In this document: one piece after another, positions 1-5,292 of the stretch
How the letters are laid out: every line of letters begins with the position of its first letter
How positions within the stretch are numbered: the first letter of the stretch is position 1
Assembly (NCBI GenBank): GCA_014729205.1
Contig: WJKG01000405.1
Span: 1-12,044 of the forward strand
From: a candidate division GN15 bacterium
GTDB lineage: Bacteria; Zixibacteria; MSB-5A5; GN15; FEB-12
DNA length: 12,044 bases
Reading direction: 5' to 3'
Notes under the pieces: model-generated
What the model saw: the letters and a program-made list of their open reading frames with translations, nothing else
The model's database searches: none
What the model was told of the DNA's origin: nothing
Program-made: the position numbers and the translations under genes

Positions 1-896
1 CGGATGATCTTGGAGCCAGTCACCATTGCGGCCACCTTTTGTTCCTCGATCACTTTCCAGTTCACAAAGGCTTCGATATCCGGGTGGTCCAGATCAACAC
101 AGACCATTTTGGCTGCCCGACGAGTGGTACCGCCTGACTTTATTGCGCCTGCGGCACGATCGCCAATCTTAAGAAACGACATGAGACCTGAACTGCTACC
201 GCCGCCTGAGAGCGGCTCCCGGGCGCCTCGAATACTGGAGAAATTGCTGCCGGTACCACTGCCATATTTGAACAGACGTGCCTCGCGCACCCAGAGGTCC
301 ATGATGCCGTTCTCGTTGACCAGATCGTCCTCAACCGATTGAATGAAGCATGCATGCGGTTGCGGGTGTTCATAGGCGCTCTCTGAGCGCGTCAGCGTAT
401 GTGTCTCTGGATCAACGTAATAGTGCCCCTGTGACTTGCCATTGATCCCGTACGCCCAATGCAGACCGGTGTTGAACCACTGCGGGGAGTTCGGGGCTGC
501 GACCTGGGCCGCCAGCATATAGCAGAGTTCGTCATAGAACGCCTGCGCGTCCTCAGAGGAATCGAAGTAGTTATGCTCTTCCCCCCAGTGTCGCCAGCAG
601 CCGGCCAGCCGGTGAAAAACCTGCTTCGATGAAGTCTCTGAGCCGAGCTTGGGAGACCCATCATCGTTGAGGATCGGCTTCCCGGAGTCGTCCGCTTGCG
701 GTACTCCTCTCCGACGAAAGTACTTCTGAGCCAGGATGTCGGTTGCAACCTGCGACCAGGACTCGGGAACCTCCACGTTGTCAATGCTAAAGACCACTGA
801 GCCGTCGGGGTTCTTGATCTCGGACTTACGGGTGGTAAAGTTGATTCGGCTGTACGGTGACTCTCCATCCTTGGTGAAATAACGGCGAATCTTCAA
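1..896 (-). CDS. nrdJ: Adenosylcobalamin-dependent (class II) ribonucleotide reductase, N-terminal part, cut by the window edge
   Basis: Class II reductases make deoxyribonucleotides from ribonucleotides in the cytoplasm, using an adenosylcobalamin-derived radical, so they work with or without oxygen. I read one uninterrupted frame of 298 codons from a TTG at 896-894 to the window edge. Family signatures are NSPQWFNTG (residues 136-144), PHACFIQSVEDD with Cys183 as the likely N-terminal redox cysteine, FKYGSGTGSNF (from 209), and GDRAAGAIKSGGTTRRAAKM (245-264). The start is a TTG with GGAGGT six bases upstream; an in-frame TAG lies immediately before the Shine-Dalgarno, so no longer start is possible. 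The nearest in-frame ATG is far inside the conserved region. The radical-site cysteine and C-terminal half are outside the window. Tandem NrdR-like boxes lie about 175 bases upstream. The family call is firm; the symbol nrdJ follows the class. Confidence 0.95.
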   Translation of the reverse strand, partial: MKIRRYFTKDGESPYSRINFTTRKSEIKNPDGSVVFSIDNVEVPESWSQVATDILAQKYFRRRGVPQADDSGKPILNDDGSPKLGSETSSKQVFHRLAGCWRHWGEEHNYFDSSEDAQAFYDELCYMLAAQVAAPNSPQWFNTGLHWAYGINGKSQGHYYVDPETHTLTRSESAYEHPQPHACFIQSVEDDLVNENGIMDLWVREARLFKYGSGTGSNFSSIRGAREPLSGGGSSSGLMSFLKIGDRAAGAIKSGGTTRRAAKMVCVDLDHPDIEAFVNWKVIEEQKVAAMVTGSKII

Positions 897-908
897 TGTC
901 AGACCTCC
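894..908 (-). promoter_or_regulatory. Strong ribosome binding site and TTG start of nrdJ
   Basis: Read on the minus strand, GGAGGT (908-903) is followed by a six-base spacer and TTG (896-894), then the conserved KIRRYFTKDG reading frame. CTG at 902-900 is also in frame, but it abuts the Shine-Dalgarno with no spacer and cannot be the start. A perfect Shine-Dalgarno probably offsets the weaker TTG codon. Confidence 0.85.
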
Positions 909-1013
909 CTAACCTCTCGCCAATTCATATCTCGTTGGTCTGCTTTTGTGCATCCTGCACTTGCGCAGTCCTGCTGAGTAAAAGCTAAAGTAGAACATAA
1001 GCATCCCAAAGCG

Positions 1014-1071
1014 CCCCGGAGGGGGGTCGCAGTTGCTCATCACAAGAATGCCTCCCCAACAGGCTCCGGGG
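1014..1071 (-). ncRNA. Nested long hairpin in the presumed nrdJ leader
   Basis: The outer arms are a perfect 8-bp inverted repeat, CCCCGGAG at 1014-1021 and CTCCGGGG at 1064-1071. Inside it three further helices nest co-linearly: GGGG 1023-1026 with CCCC 1054-1057, GCA 1029-1031 with TGC 1049-1051, and TTG 1033-1035 with CAA 1043-1045, around a 7-base loop. It lies immediately downstream of the NrdR-like boxes in the direction of nrdJ transcription, so an nrdJ mRNA started at or above the boxes would carry it near its 5' end. No U-tract follows on either strand, so it is not a standard terminator. It does not match the cobalamin riboswitch motifs I know. Its function is unknown. Confidence 0.5.
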
Positions 1072-1117
1072 ATCAAGATATTGTGTTTGCAGTGTCGACA
1101 ACCACAAAAAATGGTGT
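1071..1117 (-). promoter_or_regulatory. Tandem NrdR-box-like operators upstream of nrdJ
   Basis: NrdR is a zinc-finger/ATP-cone repressor of ribonucleotide reductase genes. It binds two 16-bp imperfect palindromes (consensus about ACACWATATATWGTGT) on the same helix face. On the minus strand I read ACACCATTTTTTGTGG (1117-1102) and ACACAATATCTTGATC (1086-1071). By my count each matches 12 of 16 consensus positions. The linker is 15 bases, giving a 31-bp centre-to-centre period (three helical turns), which is the arrangement known for NrdR. The location upstream of a reductase gene fits. The match is by eye; nrdR itself is not in the window. Confidence 0.7.
1075..1101 (-). promoter_or_regulatory. 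Weak candidate nrdJ promoter overlapping the NrdR-like boxes
   Basis: On the minus strand TTGTCG (1101-1096), in the linker between the two boxes, is followed after 15 bases by TATCTT (1080-1075), inside the downstream box. The spacer is short and both hexamers are imperfect. The attraction is the position: repressor bound at the boxes would cover this promoter. A start near 1068 would give a leader of about 170 bases, but it would clip the outer arm of the hairpin at 1014-1071. Confidence 0.3.
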
Positions 1118-1219
1118 TTTCCTCACATATTTCCATATATCCTTGCCGGGCAAAAACGTAGAAAACATTACTCGACACGTCTATGAATGGGGGCCGTGGA
1201 GCGATCACCCGATATCAAG

Positions 1220-1255
1220 AAATGCCGCCCTGTAACCTATTACCAGAAGGCATTT
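1220..1255. repeat. Nested inverted repeat (AAATGCC / GGCATTT)
   Basis: A perfect 7-bp outer repeat, AAATGCC (1220-1226) and GGCATTT (1249-1255), encloses a symmetric 5x5 internal loop and a perfect inner hairpin, GTAA (1232-1235) with TTAC (1240-1243), around CCTA. On the plus strand it runs into TTTATAA, so it could be a weak bidirectional terminator or a structured part of a leader. There is no long T-tract. Confidence 0.4.
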
Positions 1256-1344
1256 TATAATGGTGTTACTTGTGAACGCGGGCGAGCAGGGCACTGTTAA
1301 TAACATCGAGATTTGTAATCTTATATATTGCCACGACTTACCGA

Positions 1345-1374
1345 GTAATAAACATCGTGCACTGGCGGTGTCAA
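1345..1374 (-). promoter_or_regulatory. Candidate sigma70-type promoter pointing toward nrdJ
   Basis: On the minus strand a consensus -35, TTGACA (1374-1369), is followed after 18 bases by TATTAC (1350-1345), a 4-of-6 match to TATAAT. Transcription would start near 1338 and run through the nested repeat at 1220-1255, the NrdR-like boxes and the hairpin at 1014-1071 into nrdJ. It could be a second, distal nrdJ promoter or drive a non-coding transcript. No coding frame follows it directly. Confidence 0.4.
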
Positions 1375-1502
1375 TAACTTTGTGGACAACTGAGCGTGCC
1401 CGGCACTGGGTCAAGTGCTAATTCGGCCATAAGGATCGTGCCTTGGAGCCTTCACTTGGCGATTAAAAAGGAAGTGTTGGGGGTCGTACCGAAATGCGTG
1501 AT

Positions 1503-1531
1503 AAAGAGTTGAAAAATCGAGTTTTCTCTTT
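1503..1531. repeat. AT-rich inverted repeat just upstream of the small-RNA promoter
   Basis: AAAGAG (1503-1508) and CTCTTT (1526-1531) are a perfect 6-bp inverted repeat; nested inside are GAAAA (1511-1515) and TTTTC (1522-1526), sharing the base at 1526. It ends ten bases before the -35 at 1542 and is followed by GGGTTTTTCC. It could be an operator, an AT-rich UP-type element for RNA polymerase, or a weak terminator for rightward transcripts from farther left. Confidence 0.35.
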
Positions 1532-1541
1532 GGGTTTTTCC

Positions 1542-1569
1542 TTGACAACTCACAGATTTTTAGTATAAT
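1542..1569 (+). promoter_or_regulatory. Strong consensus promoter for a small RNA
   Basis: A perfect -35 TTGACA (1542-1547) and a perfect -10 TATAAT (1564-1569) are separated by 16 bases, with AT-rich sequence upstream. It is the best sigma70-type promoter in the window. The predicted start is about 1575-1578. The next feature downstream is not a gene but an intrinsic terminator about 50 bases farther on. Confidence 0.75.
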
Positions 1570-1575
1570 ACTCAC

Positions 1576-1656
1576 GCAATCGGAAAGTGTTACTCTTTCT
1601 GTGGATTACCTAATATCGTCCGCCCAGGTGGGCCGCCAAGCTCGCCTGGGTTTTTT
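1576..1656 (+). ncRNA. Candidate small RNA of about 80 nt, promoter and terminator both visible
   Basis: The unit is bounded by a perfect-hexamer promoter (1542-1569) and a strong terminator ending at 1656. A 5' hairpin, GAAAG (1583-1587) with CTTTC (1595-1599) around a 7-base loop, is followed by about 23 bases that look unpaired and then the terminator stem. It does not resemble tRNA, SRP RNA, 6S, tmRNA or RNase P RNA in length or motifs I can recognise. A separate promoter for pgsA lies 150 bases downstream, and I see no upstream segment able to form an antiterminator. A free small RNA is therefore likelier than a pgsA attenuator. The 5' end is inferred from the promoter. Confidence 0.55.
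1623..1656 (+). terminator. Strong rho-independent terminator of the small RNA
   Basis: CCCAGGTGGGC (1623-1633) pairs with GCTCGCCTGGG (1640-1650) as 11 continuous base pairs, counting G·U wobbles, around the loop CGCCAA. It is followed at once by six T residues (1651-1656). It points rightward only. Confidence 0.85.
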
Positions 1657-1767
1657 AATTACCCCGATATCGACAGTAGTTCTCCCGTGAGGCTTGATGC
1701 TTTCTGGTCGGCGCTGATGCGGTGCGCTGATCGTCAATAGCGATAGGGCCTCGTTGATCTCTCCGAT

Positions 1768-1781
1768 TCACAGCATTGTGA
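1768..1781. repeat. Short inverted repeat upstream of the pgsA promoter, possible operator
   Basis: TCACA (1768-1772), four bases, TGTGA (1777-1781). The arms resemble half-sites of CRP/FNR-family operators, but they face the opposite way to TGTGA-N6-TCACA and the spacing is wrong, so I do not assign a regulator. It ends 27 bases before the -35 of the pgsA promoter. Confidence 0.25.
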
Positions 1782-1808
1782 CTCCGGAATGTAAAAGGGG
1801 CATTGTCG

Positions 1809-1837
1809 TTGACACTTGTGTAGTCGGCGCGTACTTT
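1809..1837 (+). promoter_or_regulatory. pgsA promoter positioned for a leaderless transcript
   Basis: A perfect -35 TTGACA (1809-1814), an optimal 17-base spacer and TACTTT (1832-1837, 4 of 6 with the key TAnnnT kept) end seven bases before the pgsA ATG at 1845. The expected start of transcription coincides with the A of the ATG. No Shine-Dalgarno is present ahead of the ATG, which fits a leaderless mRNA. Confidence 0.6.
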
Positions 1838-1844
1838 CCGTGCG

Positions 1845-2432
1845 ATGAATACACCCAACAAGTTAACACTGCTCCGCATCATCATAGCTCCGTTCTTCAT
1901 GTACTTTTTCATCGTGGAGAATTACTATCTGAATCTGCTGGCGCTGGGGCTGTTCATCGTTGCCGCCCTGACCGATCTGGCCGATGGCTACTACGCGCGT
2001 AAGTATGGTATCATGACCGGATTCGGCAAGTTCATGGATCCGCTGGCGGACAAGGTTCTGGTGTCCTCCGCCCTCATTTCGTTCATTGCCTTGGGGTTTG
2101 TGTCACCCTTGCCGGTGATGCTGATAATCGGGCGCGAGTTCTTCATCACAGGACTGCGGCTGCTGGCTGCATATCGCGGCATGGTGATCTCGCCTTCTTG
2201 GTGGGCCAAGGTAAAGACCTTCCTGCAGCTTACAGTTGTTGGTGTGATTCTGGCCTATATTAACCTGATCAAGACGCTCGATCATTTCAACAGTCCGGCA
2301 CTGAGCGCCTTTGAGTTTGACTATGTCACCTATTTCAATGTCTTTCTCTGGGTGACGGCGGCAGTAACTTTATGGACAGGGGTGGACTACGTGGTCAAAT
2401 ACTTCTACATGATCAAGTCGGTACTCAAGTAA
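1845..2432 (+). CDS. pgsA: CDP-diacylglycerol-glycerol-3-phosphate 3-phosphatidyltransferase
   Basis: This membrane enzyme joins CDP-diacylglycerol and glycerol-3-phosphate to give phosphatidylglycerophosphate, the committed step to phosphatidylglycerol and cardiolipin. The protein has 195 residues, normal for the family. The CDP-alcohol phosphatidyltransferase signature D-x2-DG-x2-AR-x8-G-x3-D-x3-D is complete at residues 44-69 (D44, D47, G48, A51, R52, G61, D65, D69). Several hydrophobic segments surround it, for example about 11-43, 70-100 and 121-141. The N-terminus MNTPNKLTLLRI is typical of PgsA, which fixes the ATG at 1845 even though it lacks a Shine-Dalgarno. It is the first gene of a plus-strand operon; pgpA, the next enzyme of the pathway, starts one base after its stop. 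Expression probably starts from the promoter at 1809-1837. Confidence 0.95.
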   Translation: MNTPNKLTLLRIIIAPFFMYFFIVENYYLNLLALGLFIVAALTDLADGYYARKYGIMTGFGKFMDPLADKVLVSSALISFIALGFVSPLPVMLIIGREFFITGLRLLAAYRGMVISPSWWAKVKTFLQLTVVGVILAYINLIKTLDHFNSPALSAFEFDYVTYFNVFLWVTAAVTLWTGVDYVVKYFYMIKSVLK

Positions 2433-2433
2433 C

Positions 2434-2922
2434 ATGCAGCGCCTTACCGAACGCATCGCTGTGTGTGTCGCTACCGGCCTGTACTCGGGGTTCTTCCCGA
2501 TTGTGGCCGGGACAGTCGGAACGATTCCCGCCTGGCTGATTGCGTATTTCGGGTTTCGCGGTGATCAAACGCTGATTGTGTCGGCATCGGTGGTCTTCTT
2601 CGTGCTCTCGGTGTGGAGTGCCGGTGTTGGCGAGCGGCTGTGGGGCCATGACCCCAAGAAGATCGTCATGGACGAATGGGCCGGAATGCTGGTATCGGTC
2701 ATTGCTCTCCCCCACACGCTGACCGCATACATCGTTGCATTTTTTGCATTTCGGTTTTTCGATGTAGCCAAGGTACCACCGGCCGCGCAAGCCGAGCGTC
2801 TCCGGGGCGGCTGGGGTATAACAATGGATGACATTATCGCCGGCGTGTATGCCAATATCTTCACGCGGCTGATCCTCTACGGGATCGAACACTTCTGGCC
2901 GGCCCTGACCGGCGGCAATTGA
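2434..2922 (+). CDS. pgpA: Phosphatidylglycerophosphatase A
   Basis: PgpA removes the phosphate from phosphatidylglycerophosphate, the product of the preceding gene, to give phosphatidylglycerol in the inner membrane. The protein has 162 residues, the usual length. Family motifs appear in order: GLYSGFFPIVAGTVGT (15-30), DPKKIVMDEWAG (73-84), FRFFDVAK (106-113) and GGWGITMDDIIAG (125-137), with the acidic residues expected to bind Mg2+ (D80, E81, D110, D132, D133). There are about four hydrophobic segments. The ATG lies one base after the pgsA stop and has no clear Shine-Dalgarno, so translation is probably coupled to pgsA. The stop codon overlaps the ribosome binding site of cinA. Confidence 0.94.
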   Translation: MQRLTERIAVCVATGLYSGFFPIVAGTVGTIPAWLIAYFGFRGDQTLIVSASVVFFVLSVWSAGVGERLWGHDPKKIVMDEWAGMLVSVIALPHTLTAYIVAFFAFRFFDVAKVPPAAQAERLRGGWGITMDDIIAGVYANIFTRLILYGIEHFWPALTGGN

Positions 2923-2932
2923 GGAACACGTC

Positions 2933-4174
2933 ATGGATGCTGAGATAATAACGATCGGCGAGGAGCTAATCACCGGTCATACTACGGATCACAATGGTGC
3001 CTATATTGCCCGAACACTGACCGATCTGGGTTTCTCTGTCAGGCGGATCACCTCGGTCGGTGATTCACTGGAAGCGATGGAAGAGGTCTTTCGCGATGCC
3101 CTGCGTCGAGTGCGCGTAATCATCACCACCGGTGGATTGGGGCCAACTGATGATGACATCACGAAGAAGGCAATTGTGCGCCTTTTCAAGCGGAATCTGA
3201 TCTACCACGAGGAAGTGCTCGAAGATATCCGACGTCGGTATGCAGAGCGTGGCATTGACATGCCAGCGATTAACCAGAATCAGGCACTCCTTCCTCAGGG
3301 AGCCGAGTTGTTCACCAACAAGCTTGGTTCGGCTCTCGGTATCTGCATTTCCGAGCAAGGGCGTATCTTCATCTCTCTTCCAGGCGTACCGGTGGAGATG
3401 CGGCAGATAATGAACGATTCGGTGGTTCCTTACCTTCAAGGGATAAACAAGGGACCGTCGCTGTTCGTGCGCAAACTTCGGACTACCGGGATAATCGAGT
3501 CAAAGATCGCCGAGATGGTCGTGCCGGAACTGGATCTGCCCGAAGGTGTCCGGTTGGCCTATCTCCCTGCCTACAGCGGTGTCGATTTGCGGTTGTACGC
3601 TGAGGCGGACAACGAACTCGAAGCCCGTGAGAAGGTGCAAGCGGTCGAACGCTACCTTGAGAAGGTGTGTGGCAAGTACATCTATGGCTACGATCTGGAC
3701 ACCCTGGAAAGTGTCATCGGCCAGTTGCTCACAGATAATGACAAGACTGTTTCGGTCGCGGAATCATGCACCGGCGGCGAGCTGGGCCGTCAGTTGACCT
3801 CGGTCCCGGGTTCATCGGCTTACTTCGTCGGCGGTGTGCTCAGTTATACTAACCAAGCGAAAATCGAGAAGCTGGGGGTGCATCCTGATGTAATCGGGGA
3901 GCACGGCGCCGTGAGCGAGGAGTGTGCCCGAGCTATGGCCGAGGGATGCCGACACGAGTTTGCCACCGACTACGCAGTTTCCATTACCGGCATCGCCGGT
4001 CCAAGTGGCGGTACCGAGGAGAAACCTGTGGGCACTACCTATATCGCGGTGGCCTCGGCTCACAACACACGGGTTAAGCTGTTCCGGCTGGGGGCAGATC
4101 GTTCGGTCAACCGCCATCGGTCGGTCTATGCGGCCATGGAGATGCTCAGACGAGAAATCCTGGATATTGATTGA
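2933..4174 (+). CDS. cinA: CinA-family protein: MoaB/MogA-like domain plus nicotinamide-nucleotide amidase
   Basis: CinA proteins deamidate NMN to nicotinic acid mononucleotide in pyridine-nucleotide salvage and often have ADP-ribose pyrophosphatase activity. The length, 413 residues, is that of the two-domain form. The N-terminal molybdopterin-binding-like domain (about 1-170) contains TGGLGPTDDD (66-75) and SLPGVPVEM (148-156). A middle segment (about 175-250) follows. The C-terminal PncC/CinA domain (about 256-413) contains AESCTGG (276-282) with the catalytic serine motif, and GIAGPSGGTEEKPVG (353-367). The start ATG at 2933 has GAGGA eight bases upstream, overlapping the pgpA stop; the gap between the genes is ten bases. 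In many bacteria cinA sits upstream of thpR and recA; here thpR follows but recA does not. The name recalls competence, but nothing in the window supports a competence role. Confidence 0.95.
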   Translation: MDAEIITIGEELITGHTTDHNGAYIARTLTDLGFSVRRITSVGDSLEAMEEVFRDALRRVRVIITTGGLGPTDDDITKKAIVRLFKRNLIYHEEVLEDIRRRYAERGIDMPAINQNQALLPQGAELFTNKLGSALGICISEQGRIFISLPGVPVEMRQIMNDSVVPYLQGINKGPSLFVRKLRTTGIIESKIAEMVVPELDLPEGVRLAYLPAYSGVDLRLYAEADNELEAREKVQAVERYLEKVCGKYIYGYDLDTLESVIGQLLTDNDKTVSVAESCTGGELGRQLTSVPGSSAYFVGGVLSYTNQAKIEKLGVHPDVIGEHGAVSEECARAMAEGCRHEFATDYAVSITGIAGPSGGTEEKPVGTTYIAVASAHNTRVKLFRLGADRSVNRHRSVYAAMEMLRREILDID

Positions 4175-4183
4175 GTTGGTGTT

Positions 4184-4756
4184 ATGAGGCTTTTCATTGC
4201 GCTGCCGTTGCCCGAAGAAATCAGGAAGTACGTGGGTGAGATTATCGATGAACTGCGGCCATCGGGTCAGGGTGTCCGATGGGGGAAGCCGGAGAACATT
4301 CACCTGACAGTGCGCTTTCTGGGGGAGACTGACGAGAAGACCGTGCCCAAGTTGGTATCGCTGCTCGACAAGGTTGCCGCCGAGTTCCCTGCTTCACAGC
4401 TCCAACTGGGTCGGTTGGGGGCGTTTCCAAATTTCAGACGTCCAAATGTCCTCTGGGTGGGGCTCGAAGGGGACAGTTCGGAGTTGACGAAGATGGCTCG
4501 GCAGGTGGAATTGGGCGTCCGTACGCTGCGCTTTGAAAAGGAAAAGAAGGGCTTTCGGCCGCACCTGACGCTGGGCCGGGTCAAACGCGGACGCGATGTA
4601 CGACCTGTAGTTGCCGCGATGGAGACCTGGGCAGTGGCGCCCCGCAATGTGATATTTGATCAGCTGGTTCTCTTCAAGTCAGATCTGACGCCCCAGGGTG
4701 CGGTGTATACGCGACTGCACACTGCTGACCTGCAGGTGGAACGTTTCGGCGGTTAG
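4184..4756 (+). CDS. thpR: RNA 2',3'-cyclic phosphodiesterase (2'-5' RNA ligase family)
   Basis: This small 2H-phosphoesterase opens 2',3'-cyclic phosphates on RNA ends and can join RNA through 2'-5' bonds in vitro; its physiological job is unclear. The protein has 190 residues, as expected. The N-terminus MRLFIALPLP is characteristic, and the two HxTx catalytic motifs are both intact: HLTV (40-43) and HLTL (127-130). The C-terminal FKSDLTPQGAVYTRL is also typical. It follows cinA by nine bases and is the last gene of the operon. Its TAG stop (4754-4756) overlaps the TAA stop of the convergent GNAT gene, leaving no room for a dedicated terminator between them. Confidence 0.93.
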   Translation: MRLFIALPLPEEIRKYVGEIIDELRPSGQGVRWGKPENIHLTVRFLGETDEKTVPKLVSLLDKVAAEFPASQLQLGRLGAFPNFRRPNVLWVGLEGDSSELTKMARQVELGVRTLRFEKEKKGFRPHLTLGRVKRGRDVRPVVAAMETWAVAPRNVIFDQLVLFKSDLTPQGAVYTRLHTADLQVERFGG

Positions 4757-5265
4757 CTTTCGACCTCGTCCTCACCGGCTTCGGGCTGCAGTATCATCTC
4801 GAATTCAATCTCATCGCGAAGCGGAATCCCGTGTGCCCCGGTTTTGGGTATTGTCGGCTTGAGTCTGCGGGATTCCTCGAGCGCGCCCGGATAGACGGCC
4901 GCCAGAGACCAACCGCGGCGCTGGTAGAAGCGGATGGCATCGAGGTTGTCATTGGTCGTTATCAGCCACAGCCGTCGGCAGCCACGAAGGGTGGCATCGT
5001 CAACCACCGTGTCGAGCAATCTGCTACCGACACCCTGGAACTTCTCGAAGGCATCCAATGTGACCACTTCGCATTGGTCGCCGGCGATCTCATAGGTTAC
5101 CAAGCCGACTCGTCGACCATCCCCGGCTACCGCATAGAAGCCGTCGATCTGTGCCGGGTAGATGCTCCGTCCACGGGAGACAATGAAATCGGCTCCCCAG
5201 CTTCGGACGATTTCAAGCACCCATTCGGAGTCGGCGGTGCTTACTGGTTTGATTTGAATGTCCAT
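4753..5265 (-). CDS. GNAT-family N-acetyltransferase
   Basis: GNAT enzymes transfer an acetyl group from acetyl-CoA to an amine; the substrate cannot be read from sequence. The protein has 170 residues. The acetyl-CoA binding motif A lies at about 66-86 with KFQGVGSRLL (75-84), a K in place of the usual Q/R of Q/RxxGxG. Motif B is NLDAIRFYQRRGW (107-119). The C-terminal segment RRLKPTIPKTGAHGIPLRDE (133-152) is a feature I associate with one bacterial GNAT subgroup of unknown substrate. The gene lies 27 bases downstream of the LysE-type exporter, probably in one transcript. No strong Shine-Dalgarno precedes the ATG. Its stop overlaps that of thpR on the other strand. Confidence 0.88.
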   Translation of the reverse strand: MDIQIKPVSTADSEWVLEIVRSWGADFIVSRGRSIYPAQIDGFYAVAGDGRRVGLVTYEIAGDQCEVVTLDAFEKFQGVGSRLLDTVVDDATLRGCRRLWLITTNDNLDAIRFYQRRGWSLAAVYPGALEESRRLKPTIPKTGAHGIPLRDEIEFEMILQPEAGEDEVES

Positions 5266-5292
5266 AATGCTGACTCAGTGCCCGACGTGCAT

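Larger units (their letters stand above)
897..1844. other. Long intergenic region between divergent nrdJ and pgsA, rich in regulatory signals
   Basis: This gap of 948 bases holds no ORF that resembles a protein on either strand. The ORFs present (for example 909-1208 and 1205-1414, minus strand) have cysteine-rich or random-looking composition and lie across the operators and hairpins. The stretch around 1080-1660 is clearly more AT-rich than the flanking genes. It contains NrdR-like boxes, several nested inverted repeats, promoters in both directions and a terminated small RNA, each listed separately. Between about 1410 and 1500 I see only weak short inverted repeats, such as GCACT/AGTGC at 1403-1418. 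Confidence 0.8.

Noticed and set aside
909..1208. A 99-codon minus-strand frame upstream of nrdJ
   Set aside because: It covers the NrdR-like boxes and the nested hairpin, is rich in Cys and aromatic residues with no domain, and has no good start signal.
897..1340. Cobalamin riboswitch upstream of the B12-dependent nrdJ
   Set aside because: I looked for the conserved B12-box and GCCACTG-type segments on the minus strand and found none; the nested hairpin at 1014-1071 is much smaller than that riboswitch.
1587..1613. A GTG-started leader peptide (MLLFLWIT) inside the small RNA, as in an amino-acid attenuator
   Set aside because: The only purine stretch touches the GTG with almost no spacing, no alternative antiterminator pairing is visible, and the next gene (pgsA) has its own promoter.
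1768..1781. CRP/FNR operator
   Set aside because: The half-sites face the wrong way (TCACA-N4-TGTGA) and the spacing is wrong, so it is listed only as a short inverted repeat.
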